A DNA stretch of 64,000 bases, from positions 2,046,001 to 2,110,000 of the forward strand of contig JARFIW010001369.1 of the NCBI GenBank assembly GCA_036346225.1. Direction: 5' to 3'. Position numbers and translations under genes: made by a program. This document shows, piece after piece, positions 44,012 to 53,684 of the stretch. How positions within the stretch are numbered: the stretch's first letter is position 1; each line of letters begins with the position of its first letter. The notes below the pieces were generated by a model, which saw only the letters and a program-made list of their open reading frames with translations, made no database searches and was not told the DNA's origin. Source of the DNA: Platerodrilus igneus. Taxonomy: Eukaryota; Arthropoda; Insecta; Coleoptera; Lycidae.

Positions 44012-45040
44012 GGATTCAAAGGCTTAAATCAATGGGAAACAATAAAATTTCAACAACCCTGTATATAGAAAAGAGCAAATTATTTACGCGCAAAATTAAT
44101 TTAATTCATTTAGGGAAAACGGACGAGTATTAACGTATTTTTATAATTAATAATTGGAATGTTAAAATTACATGAAGGAAGAGAGCTTCAAGGCAAATAG
44201 AAGTTCAAGGATACGCATAATTAACCATAGTTTAGTTTAAGTAAACACGTGTAAGCAAAAGGGAACGTGCTGTGTAAGAAAATCAATAATTTCCAAGGCT
44301 ATTGTATTCGTTGTAAAAGTCAACGTCAGTTTTATCAGATACGAAGAAATATAAAGTCTAGGAATTGTTATGTTCAAAACGGTCGCTAATTAACAGAAAC
44401 ACCTGCGTTTTAAAACGTTACGTTCAAAGAACTCGAGCGCATATTACGATAAGATTTCATAGAAATTATTTCCAACCGTCAGTTTGGATAAACAGCTAGG
44501 GTAACAAACATCTTAAGGAGCAAGGGAAATGGACGATTGGTAATATACAACAGATAGAGACAAATATAAAAGCGTTGGGATTGAAAAGCACGTACTATAT
44601 ACACGTGGAGTTGAGATAGGATGTCAACAATATCGATTTTCTGTAACTCAAGTGGGGTTTTGAACGAGACAACAAACATGCGTAGAAATGAGATCCATAG
44701 CGTTTAGAAGGAGTTTGGTGACGACGGAAACTCTGTCATTGGTCGAAAGTCAACAGTGTTAGAAACGAATGCACACGCGAAGGTTGTAAACGAATTCGAA
44801 GTATACAACAAGCACGGCGGGAAAAATTTTCAGAATCAACCGACGGTTATGCTAAAAATTTGATATTTGAGTACAGTCACCCCTCGTTTTCCAAAAATTA
44901 CGCCGTGCTTGTTTATTTTATATGCCTTGAATCTCTTCTCTTAAATGCTTTCGACACAAATCAAAATTGTACCAGAATTGTACCAAAATTCGATTAGAAT
45001 TGTCCCGTTTGAATCCACTTAGAATTAGAACTTCTATATA
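42959..45040. other. Unassigned AT-rich DNA with (TA)n at 43965-44005
   Basis: No gene recognised. CCCTGTATATA at about 43328 and 44057 is the reverse complement of the TATATACAGGG motif seen at 8.1 and 46.2 kb, possibly termini of old elements. Confidence 0.5.
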
Positions 45041-45044
45041 CCAT

Positions 45045-45312
45045 AAGTATTATTGCCGACGCAGATTTGAATTGTCCAAAAATATACCACAAATATTATT
45101 GTTGACGCAGACTTGAAATATTCATTATTATTGTCGACACAGATTTGAAATGTTCACAGACTTGAAGTGTCCAGTATTATTGTCGACGCAAATTTGAAAT
45201 GTCGAGTATTATTGTCGACATATACTTGAAATATCCAGAAATATACCAGCAATATTATCGTTGACGCAGACTTGAAATATTATATCGACCCAGATTTGAA
45301 GCCCTATTATTA
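45045..45312. repeat. Minisatellite with unit TATTATTGTCGACGCAGA-TTGAAAT
   Basis: About seven irregular units 30-46 bp apart, each with GTCGAC(G/A)CAGA(T/C)TTGAAAT and some carrying CCAGAAATATACCA(G/C)(A)A. Confidence 0.85.
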
Positions 45313-45985
45313 TAAATATTTAATTTAAATCAATTACGCAAATTGTACTCACGTTTTCTATAAAAACGGCAAAAACTCTTCGTAATTGTTGCACTATTAT
45401 TACTGTAACATCAACTTGATATTCTACTTTATTTATTCACTGCAACATAAACTTTATATTCTATTATACTTTATTCATTTTTACGCGTAACTTTCAGGTT
45501 AACAGTGTCGCAGCTTCGACATGCATTAGTTATGAACCATCTTATCACAGAATGGGTGTTAAATAGCATTTTCCCACTACATGTGGGCTGGCTTTTCAAG
45601 CAGTTCTGCTGATTATCTTAACCAACCAGGCCCTGTCTTCAGCATTTCCTGCATTTTGAAGTGGTTTCTGATGTAATTAATTCGGATTTCCATGTAATGG
45701 TGTTTATGCTATTGATATCTTATTATTCGTTATCTTTGCCATACGTTGTTTTGTATACATATTGCCTTATGGATAATTGTACAAAATAAATGATGTAACT
45801 CTAATGCTGTTTTCGTTCATGTATTTTTGCATCTTTGAAACTGCGTCTTCTTATCAAAATGCTCATCCTTTCAGCGTAATTGCATAAAGCTTTGTTAGAT
45901 TTTATCTTCTCTACTGCGTATTTGTTTTATAATTAATTAGACACTTCTCACCGTATGTTTAATTACATGTACGATTATTTCTCTG
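45313..45985. other. Unassigned DNA with short duplicated phrases
   Basis: CTGYAACATMAACTTTATATTCTA recurs near 45408 and 45438. No gene. Confidence 0.45.
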
Positions 45986-45990
45986 CCGAA

Positions 45991-46245
45991 TACGCGTTCT
46001 ATTGTTGAAAGATATTCTTACTGACATTACTTAAAATTAATAAGTCTATATACAGAGTGTTAAATGCTTGCTATTTACACAATGTATGAATTACCTATTT
46101 TTTGCTACATACGCGTTCTATTGTTGTAAGATATTCTTACTTGCATCGTTTAAAGTTAATTACGGTCTATATACAGGGTGTTTAATGCTTGCTATTTACA
46201 TAATGTACGAATTACCTATTTTTCTGCCAAATAAATGCAGTTTTC
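45991..46245. repeat. Tandem duplication, 119-bp unit
   Basis: TACGCGTTCTATTGTTG recurs at 45991 and 46110, each followed by AAGATATTCTTAC, TATATACAG(A/G)GTGTT, ATGCTTGCTATTTACA and GAATTACCTATTTTT. Confidence 0.9.
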
Positions 46246-46479
46246 TGATTCCTATTGCTATTTATTGTTACTACACTACCTTTACTACTCAATACACCCC
46301 TAAACAACCCCTCATCACAGCGATATATATATAAAAGACAGGTTATTTGCAGTCCGCAATAAGAAATTGTGTAGAACAACATATAAAATAAGATGTATCT
46401 GTAAACAAACTTTTATGAAAATAATAAGAGCTTATTGACGTATACAAATCGCGCTAATAGTTGTATAGCCATTACCAAA
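46246..46479. other. Unassigned spacer
   Basis: Nothing recognised besides a short TA run near 46323. Confidence 0.4.
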
Positions 46480-46480
46480 C

Positions 46481-46593
46481 AATAGCTTTATTACTTCACA
46501 AGTGGAGGAAACATCCACTGACCGACCGGTTTCAGCTTCTTTAAGCATCTTCAGAGCGAATTAGTTTCCAACCCTATGAAGTAATCGAAGCTA
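46481..46593 (-). ncRNA. Hammerhead ribozyme fold (type I, minimal stem III), probable Penelope-like element remnant
   Basis: Minus strand, in order: CTGAAGA core box (46554-46548), stem II GCTT-AAAG-AAGC (behind one U.U), GAAA core box (46533-46530), stem III ACC-GGTC-GGT, then C at 46520 as the cleavage base. Stem I starts CGCT/AGTG, continues after an internal loop with GGAAAC/GTTTCC, then ATTACTTCA/TGAAGTAAT, and ends AATAGCTT/AAGCTATT. All invariant core bases (CUGANGA, GAAA, A15.1-U16.1, H17) are present. Long stem I with very short stem III is the arrangement known from Penelope-like elements and retrozymes. The flanks hold no RT or GIY-YIG frame, so only a terminal piece remains. Cleavage activity is inferred, not shown. 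Confidence 0.78.
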
Positions 46594-46725
46594 TTATACT
46601 GATATAATTTCGAAGGATGGCAAAAGTAAATAATACGGCCATCAGGTGGTAAAACACCAACACTACTAGGCGTGGAAGTACAAAATCGAATCGAAACTAC
46701 ATCGTAGTTTTATAGATGGCTATAC

Positions 46726-46810
46726 CAGTATATCTGGCCTTTGAGATTTGCGGAATTTGCAAATAAATTTTGCTGTAACATTCCGCAAATCTCAAAGGCC
46801 AGACATACTT
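46726..46810. repeat. Long near-perfect hairpin (30-31 bp arms, 23-nt loop)
   Basis: 46733-46756 and 46780-46803 are perfect reverse complements (core TCTGGCCTTTGAGATTTGCG). The arms extend outwards to 46726/46810 with one mismatch. The loop can itself pair GCAAA with TTTGC. A smaller hairpin AAACTAC-ATC-GTAGTTT lies at about 46694. Confidence 0.93.
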
Positions 46811-47337
46811 GTCGAAGTTACCCTGGCTGTCAAAGTTTCCCCATTTTACAGTACCTTTTAAAAAGTAACAAACCACATTCCGTCACCGATTACTAAATAA
46901 ATGCAAAATCTATATTGTACCGATAGCGTTATTGTAGTTATGTGCAATTGCTATTTTGATAGTGGCAACGGCGCCAATATATGACATCATAAATATTGAT
47001 AACGAAAGTCGGTTTAGAAATTGCAAGAACTATATATTACTAAATTTTCTAATATTTACGTAAATATTTGAAAGCGATCTGAAACCTAGGGATGGATGGT
47101 AAGTAATTAGCACATTTACCGGGCACGGTGAACTAGGCCCACGAGCTAAAAAATTTTTATCTACGTAAATAAGGTTAATGTTAATAAACACGTAGTAGTT
47201 TTAAAGATTGTTAGTAAATTTTGACTGTGTTTGAAATTTTATGCCGATAATATTGTTCTTTTCCGACTTGAAATGATGTACTGAAAAACGATAGTGTTGT
47301 AGTAACCTTGTGAGTGGTTACAGCAAGCCACCACACA
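46811..47337. other. Unassigned spacer up to the pogo-like element
   Basis: No feature recognised. Confidence 0.45.
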
Positions 47338-47352
47338 TAGGGTAAATGTACC
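47338..47352 (+). repeat. Left terminal inverted repeat of the pogo-like element
   Basis: TA then GGGTAAATGTACC; pairs with 54737-54751. Confidence 0.8.
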
Positions 47353-48581
47353 TAAATTTGACCATATCCGATAGTCGACCACTTTGTTGAAAAAGCAGCA
47401 TTAATAATAAAACCATAGTATTTTTGTTAATAAACTCCCTATCCTGTACTTCACCATCTGAATACTGCTTTATTTTTGAATAGTTTCGAAAGTTGGCAGC
47501 TCCGTCGAATATAAATGTCAGTTCTTTATGGCGGTATCTAAGCAACCACGAGGTAAGTAGAAAACTTTTCTCATTTGCTAGTTCTTAGAGCAATATAAAT
47601 TAGCGATAAGTATTGTAACTTTTGAGGTGATTTTGATAGCTACTGATGGTAGAGAAAGGTGGACACATATACGAAATAACATTAATGATAATAAACAAAC
47701 AAAGAATTACTTCAAACACTTACTTTGCATGCAAGCGCAGTGAAACACATTTATATTCATGCGACTGTTCAAACGGATAACGAAGTAAAAAACTCTGTTG
47801 AATGGGTCCGTCAAGTACGAGTAACAAAAGTCGACTCTTCTAATGTGGTGAAGCGTAGAACATGTAATTTTGCGGTCTTCTACCACGAAAATCGATACTG
47901 CAATGCCTTGTGTGTTTTCCAAGCTGATAAGAATGTTCCTGCACATGCGAAGAGCATATCATTATCGCGGCACTTTGTACTTTGAAGTAATACACGGTAC
48001 ATAAAATAACATTTTAAATATACCGGGCGTAGGTAAATAATCAATAAATTTCAACTTCGAAAATAAATTAAACTGTAAATTATACAATATAAACGGAACA
48101 TAGATTAAGCGGTAAATTATATACAATATAAACGGAACAAGTATGGTATTAATGTCACTAACAAGAATTAAATGCTTTACACTAACATAATAATACATAG
48201 GTTACTTATTTTCAATGATTTCAAGCCTTTATTTAGCATAACCGTATTTATATTTGCGTGGTCGAGAATTGGCACATAATTTTTTTATACAAGCCAGTAG
48301 TCGACCAAGAGGTCGTTTCTGGGTAAATTAAAATAATTACCAATTTGAACCATATTGCACAGAGACATAGAGCTACATGTCTAGAAGCCTACTGCATAGT
48401 GAATCTTGTCATATTTTTGTTCTACCTAGTGGTCGACCGCACTAGTAAATTAACGGTCGAGTTTAGGAACTTTTATACCAATATTCGATCACTTTATGTT
48501 GCCATGTATTTCTTAAGTAGGCCTGGTCTATCTTTCTAGATATTGTCTTAAATTTATTCAGGTATACCTATATAATACAAG
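47353..48581. other. 5' non-coding part of the pogo-like element
   Basis: No recognised domain. A frame at 47725-47985 is open but unidentifiable. GTCGAC-type words occur at 47373, 48293 and 48431. Confidence 0.45.
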
Positions 48582-51185
48582 ATGGTTCGTATTAAAAAAG
48601 GCCGATTCGCCAATATTCTGTAGAAGCAATTCACAGTGCACTTGAAGCTGTAAAAGGTGGAACATCCATAAGAGCAGCATGCGACAATATAATGTCCCAA
48701 AAACAACAATTTTGGATAGAACCCATGGTAGAATAACTTCCAACATACAAAATATGGGTCCTCCAACTATCTTGACTATGCTGGAAGATCGCAAGTTAGG
48801 CGATTGGCTAAAAGAACTAGCAAAACGAGGATTTCCTCAGAAGAAGCAAGATCTAAGCAATACAGTTGCTAAAATTGTAACCGTTCATTTACATTTCCAA
48901 TGCTCCACCTGTAGGTACTACATTGGCCAGGAGGCGAGTTTTTTGTTGCCTGGAAATTTAGTATTTTGCCGAAACCTTGCCGTTTCAGGCAAGGTAGGGA
49001 TCTTTAACGTGCGTGACAACACTCACACACGGGACCTCCATTTAACCTCTCATCCGAACGAGGGCGTAATTTTTGTGAAAAATGCTCACCTGCCATTTTT
49101 CAAGCAGTCGGACGTGTCGGGATTCGAACCCGGGACCTTGGTATCCGTAGTCTTACGCTTACTACATTGATCCACGGCGACGCCCGCTAAAATTGTAACC
49201 ACAGAAAAAAGACAAACACCTTTCAAAAACAATATACCAGTACAGGAATAGTATATCGGGTTTTTAAGGCGGCATCCTGATTTAAGACTAAGAGAACCTG
49301 AAAGATTGGGTAAAGCTCGAGCTGTTATAAGTGAACAGTATATTCGTGATTCGTTTACAGCTTTATAAAAATTTTTGAATGACCAACATCTCGACTCTAT
49401 TTTAAGAGACTCGTATAGGATACTGAACGGAGACGAAACGAGTTTTTCAGTGTGTCCCAAGACAGGTATAATAAATATAATTTTGTTGTTAATAAACCGA
49501 ATGCAGTGATTTATTTTAGGCAAGGAACTTGCCCCAAAAGGTTGACGAAATGTGGATGATATACAGAAGTCTAGTGAAAAAGAAACTAGTACAGTTTTGC
49601 TTGTTTTTAATGCTGCAGGAGAAACTGTTTTCCCTATGATGGTATTCCCTTACGTAAGATCACCAGCAAGTGTGATGAAGTCAATGCCTCCTAAATGGTT
49701 TCTAGGAAAATCTGAGTCTGGCTGGATGGGGTGTTTTACGAGTATATTACAAATGGCGTTAACAAATGGTTGAAAGAACAAGATATACCAAAGCCTATAA
49801 TTCTATCTATTGACGGTCACAAATCACATTTGTCATACCAAGTGAGTAAATTTTGCGATGACAATCAAATAATTTTGTATGCCTTACCTCCGAACACCAC
49901 ACACCTCATGCAGCCTGCAGATGTAAGTATTTTCAAACCACTGAAAACTAAGTGGAAAGAAACTGTTCGCAGGTGGCAATCTAAACCAGAACAATTAAAT
50001 TTAATCGTTAACAAAACTACCTTTTGTCTATTGTTGAATGATTGCCTTTCAATGTCATCATTACCAGATTCTATTAGGAGTGGGTTCTCCTTCGATCCTA
50101 ATGCAGTGGATTACAGCAAGCGTATTAGCAAAATGGTAATTACAACTGAGGAACTGAAAAATTGTGAAGTTACCAATAGTGATATTAACACCACGGTTAA
50201 AGTATTAAAAACGTTTGAACAAAATTTAAAACTACGGTATATTGAGAGTGACATACTGATTGACTATTTAATGGAAATATATACAAGTAATGTTGCATCT
50301 GTCGTAGAGACAGAAAACTCTCCTAATGATGATGTTTTTACATTTGAGATTCAAGAAAATAAAGCACTAGTTTTAGTTCAATCTGATAGAATTAACAAAA
50401 GTATTACTACTGATTCTCTGTAGGCAAATGAATTGATCAATACGGCAGCTGACAGTGGGCTGCAATTTACGGAAAACCTTACACATTTACAAAATACAAT
50501 ACATAATATTGATAAAGAAGGTATAGAAACGGTTGAAAGCGTTTTTGCTCAACATAATACAAGTGCTCAAGAAGCAAATGCAAGAATTTTAGAAGAAATG
50601 GAGAATATAGGTGTTGAAGAAGAACTAGAAAAAGCATTTGTATCACCTAAAATGCTGAAAATTATAGAGAAAGACTCAAAGACATTTCTTTAAGTAAAGT
50701 ACAAATTGAAAGTAGAATGAAGGTTGGCGACAATGGTTCAATATCAAGTACATCCAATAGTTTTAAAGATCACTTATTCTGGCCTACGCCCAGGCAAAGA
50801 GACACTGCCATCAGCAATCTCCTCCGCTGCATATAGAGAGTATCTTGTAGAAAGGGAAAACAAAAACAGAATTGTAGAAGAAAAAGAGAAACAAAAACTA
50901 CTTAAAATTCAAAATAAAAGTAATAAGAAAAAAGTATTACCAAAGAAAACTTCAGATATGAAAAACGATAAGAAAGTTAGTGAAGTGACGGAAAATGCGA
51001 CTAATGTTGTTATCACATGTAGCACATGTGATGAGGAACTTGTTAGTGATGTTGAAGACGGTGATTTAAAAAATATAGGATGTGACCAATGTAACAGATG
51101 GTATCATCTTATACGTACTGATTTCTATGGAATGGCGTACGATGAAGCTAGTGCAAAGAATTTTATTTGTTTAAATTGTAGCTAG
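48582..51185 (+). pseudogene. Pogo-like transposase with C-terminal PHD-type finger, broken
   Basis: Start ATGGTTCGT at 48582. Order: pipsqueak-type helix-turn-helix (AIHSALEAVKGGTSIRAAC, NVPKTTILDR; 48605-48730); CENP-B-like second DNA-binding part (EDRKLGDWLKELAKRGFP); DDE catalytic core with first Asp in NGDETSF (about 49430), second in SIDGHKSH (about 49813) and third in HLMQPADVSIFKPLK (about 49920); acidic/coiled tail; PHD-like finger CSTCDEEL...CDQCNRWYHL...CLNC (51015-51182). Breaks: a 303-bp SINE at 48883-49185 with its 15-bp target duplication, stops near 49251, 49367, 49507 and 50421, and frame changes near 48630, 49545, 49735 and 50700. In the finger, the Cys normally after WYHL is Arg. 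The enzyme would have excised and reinserted the element at TA; it is dead here. Confidence 0.9.
48883..49185 (-). mobile_element. SINE, head type B, full length 303 bp, inside transposase
   Basis: GCTAAAATTGTAACC is present at 48868-48882 and 49186-49200, a perfect 15-bp target duplication that fixes both SINE ends. On the SINE strand the right-hand target starts GGTTACAATT. Head type B starts GGGCGTCGCCGTGGATCAAT; tail GGAAATGTAAATGAAC. Confidence 0.97.
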
Positions 51186-51524
51186 GTATAAGAAAATAAT
51201 GCATATAGGTAGCAGTACCTAGGTGCATATAATTGTTTTTGTTTACAGTTCTGGGTTGTGTATGAATTTTTATTATGTTTATTTTTATATTAACTGAAAT
51301 AACTAATAAAAAAAACTATTTCCTATTCTTATTTCTTGATTCTCCAAATTCATAAATAATGCAAACTATGATGTATATAATATATATTATATAGGTAGGT
51401 ATCTACCTAACACAAATGTTATTTTGTATTTGAAGCCTGGTCGACTATAGGAATATACTTGGGCAACATTAAATTCTGAGTGGTCGACTACTAGATTTTT
51501 TGCATAATTTCAAATATTTATTCA
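51186..51524. other. 3' non-coding part of the pogo-like element
   Basis: AATAAA-like AATAATAA and AATAAAAA near 51300 may end the transposase transcript. GGTCGACTA words at 51440 and 51490 probably belong to the subterminal region. Confidence 0.45.
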
Positions 51525-52074
51525 TCATCATCATCATTAGGTCTTCAGTCCTAGAACTGGTTGGACGCGTATTTTCATTGTTTCCTAGTCTGAACCAACC
51601 TACACATTTCGCTGAAATTTGCACAGTCTGCATCTATCACTATCTGTGTGCTAAAGTCTGATCTCGGTTTGCCTCTACCTCTCTTTTCCTATCTCTGCTT
51701 GTAGTATATCCCGTACCATTCCCCAGAAATGCCTTAGAACGTATCATGTCCTTCTATTTCTCCTATTTTTCATTTTCCACAGATATCTTTATTCCTCTAC
51801 TATTTCTACAACCAATTTGTTATTAACTTTTACTGTCCCTGCTAGCATCTTCATACGTCTGAAGCACAACATTCCAGAAGACTTCTATCTCTTTCTGTCT
51901 GCTTTTCCTACTGCCCCTATTCATGTGCTGTGCTCCACACTCTACTTTGAACAGTTTTCTTCTTGTATCTATGTTCGTTGTCTTTGAACACAGCTGCTGT
52001 TCTTTCTTGTTTGATGCAGTTCAGTCACCTTCTATTGTTTTACAGTTGTATGCCCTATTTCCCCGATATTCAGT
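51525..52074 (-). pseudogene. LINE family B fragment 3
   Basis: Minus-strand copy, from TCATCATCATCATTAGGTCTTCAG (left, 3' tail) to the usual family-B start CCCTATTTCCCCGATATTCAG at the right, adjoining the SINE target. Confidence 0.75.
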
Positions 52075-52088
52075 GGTATATGAAGGGG

Positions 52089-52390
52089 GGCGTCGCCGTG
52101 GATCAATGTAGTAAGCGTAAGACTACGGATCCCAAGGTCCTGGGTTCAAATCCCGACACGGTCGACTGCTTGAAAAATGGCAGGTGAGCATGTTTCACAA
52201 AAATTACGCCCTCGTTCGGATGAGAGGTTAAATGGAGGTCCCGTGTGTGAGTGTTGTCACGCACGTTAAAGATCCCTACCTTGCCTGGAACGGCAAGGGT
52301 TCGGCAAAATTCTAAATATCCAGGCAACAAAAAACTCGCCTCCTGGCCAATGTAGTACCTTCTGGTGGAGCATTGGAAATGTAAATGAAC
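52089..52390 (+). mobile_element. SINE, head type B, array III copy 1
   Basis: Starts GGCGTCGCCGTGGATCAATG, box B GGTTCAAATCCC, ends GTAAATGAAC. The target GGTATATGAAGGGG is repeated exactly at 52075-52088 and 52391-52404. Confidence 0.97.
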
Positions 52391-52404
52391 GGTATATGAA
52401 GGGG

Positions 52405-52702
52405 AGGCGGCTCCGTGGCGTAGTGGTTTGTGTGACTACTACGCCCAAGGTCCCGGGTTCGAATCTCGACACGGTCCGCTCGAAAAATTTTAGGCGAGCA
52501 TTTTTCACAAAAATACAGCCTCGTTCGGATGAGAGGTAAAATGGAGGTCTCGTGTGTGAGTGTTGTCACGCACGTTAAAGATTTCTACCTTGCTTGGAAT
52601 AGCAAGGATTCGGCAAAATTGCAAATTTTACAGGTAAAAAAAACTCGCTTCCTGGCCAATGTAGTACCTTCGGGTGGAGCATTGGAAAAAATCAAATGTA
52701 GG
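52405..52702 (+). mobile_element. SINE, head type A, array III copy 2 (reference description)
   Basis: About 298 bp. Parts: tRNA-like head GGCGGCTCCGTGGCGTAGTGG (box A-like) and GGTTCGAATCTC (box B), i.e. an internal RNA polymerase III promoter; body with CTCGTTCGGATGAGAGGTAA, GTTGTCACGCACGTTAAAGAT and CAAGGATTCGGCAAAATT; T/A-rich link; 3' hairpin CCAATGTAGTACC-TTCG-GGTGGAGCATTGG; short tail. The body resembles the conserved central domains shared by some SINE superfamilies (name not asserted). It lacks a poly-A tail, so a partner LINE probably recognises the hairpin or tail. Flanked by GGTATATGAAGGGG (52391) and GGTATATGAAGGCGGG (52703). It shares the first of these with the type-B SINE before it. 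Confidence 0.97.
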
Positions 52703-52975
52703 GGTATATGAAGGCGGGTAACCAGCCTTTGTCTGCCAAGTTCCACCTGCACCTGAACCTTTGTCGAATTAATAGTTTTTCCAATTTATCCTTTCGCACA
52801 ATCAACATTAGTTGAAAATATTTCACAACCAACACCTGTAGTTTATAATGATCATCAGATTTAAGAGCACCTGTTTTTTCGTCATTGGGTTTTACAGCTT
52901 GAAACTGGTTGGACTTGTACCTCAGCTTATTTATGTTTTTAGCTAGCCTACACCGTTCCCTGCAATTCTCCCAAC
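52703..52975 (-). pseudogene. LINE family A 3' tail fragment
   Basis: AACCAGCCTTTGTCTGCCAAG, ACCTTTGTCGAATTAATAG and GTAGTTTATAATGATCATCAG match the family-A tail; the extreme RT C-terminal end (AGCTAGCCTACAC) is at the right. It continues at 53697 after the second SINE array. Confidence 0.75.
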
Positions 52976-52987
52976 AGCCGATATACC

Positions 52988-53289
52988 TTGCATTTACATT
53001 TCCAATACTCCACCCGAAGGTACTACATTGGCCAGGAGGCGAGTTTTTTGTTGCCTGGAAATTTAGAATTTTGCCGAACCCTTGCCGTTCCAGGCAAGGT
53101 AGAGATCTTTAACGTGCGTGACAACACTCACACACGGGACCTCCATTTAACCTCTCATCCGAACGAGGGCGTAATTTTTGTGAAAAATGCTCACCTGCCA
53201 TTTTTCAAGCAGTCGGCCGTGTCGGGATTTGAACCCAGGACCTTGGGATCCGTAGTCTTACGCTTACTACATTGATCCACGGCTACACC
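52988..53289 (-). mobile_element. SINE, head type B, array IV copy 1
   Basis: The AGCCGATATAC target is on both sides (52976-52986; 53291-53302). On the SINE strand the target after its 3' end reads GGTATATCGGCT. Confidence 0.95.
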
Positions 53290-53306
53290 CCAGCCGATAT
53301 ACATTA

Positions 53307-53373
53307 TAATTTGAATTAGGGCCGCTATACTTGCGGCCACGTCCCCAATGCTCCACCCGGAGGTACTACATTG
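53307..53373 (-). mobile_element. Mini-retroposon, 67 bp, with 17-bp target duplication
   Basis: CCAGCCGATATACATTA stands on both sides (53290-53306; 53374-53390). Minus strand order: CAATGTAGTACC-TCCG-GGTGGAGCATTG, GGGACGT, second hairpin GGCCGC-AAGTATA-GCGGCC, tail CTAATTCAAATTA. Because ATTA belongs to the neighbouring SINE junction, it inserted after SINE array copy 2. Confidence 0.85.
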
Positions 53374-53386
53374 CCAGCCGATATAC

Positions 53387-53684
53387 ATTACATGTGATTT
53401 TCCAATGCTCCACCCGAAGGTACTACATTGGCCAGGAAGCGAGTTTTTGTTACCTGGAAAATTTTGAATTTTGCCGAACCCTTGCTGTTCCAAGCAAGGT
53501 AGGGATCTTTAACGTGCATGACAACACTCACACACGGGACCTCCATTTTACCTCTCATCCGAACGAGGGTGTATTTTTGTGAAAAATGCTCGCCTAACAT
53601 TTTTCAAGCGGACCGTGTCGGGATTCGAACCCGGGACCTTGGGCGTAGTAGTCACACACATACCACTACGCCACGGAGCCGCCT
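53387..53684 (-). mobile_element. SINE, head type A, array IV copy 2
   Basis: One of the least mutated copies (box B GGGTTCGAATCCC, box A TGGCGTAGTGG). CAGCCGATATAC lies on both sides (53375-53386; 53685-53696). Confidence 0.97.

Noticed and set aside
45045..45312. CRISPR-like array
   Set aside because: Units are irregular in length, spacers are not unique, and the genome is eukaryotic.
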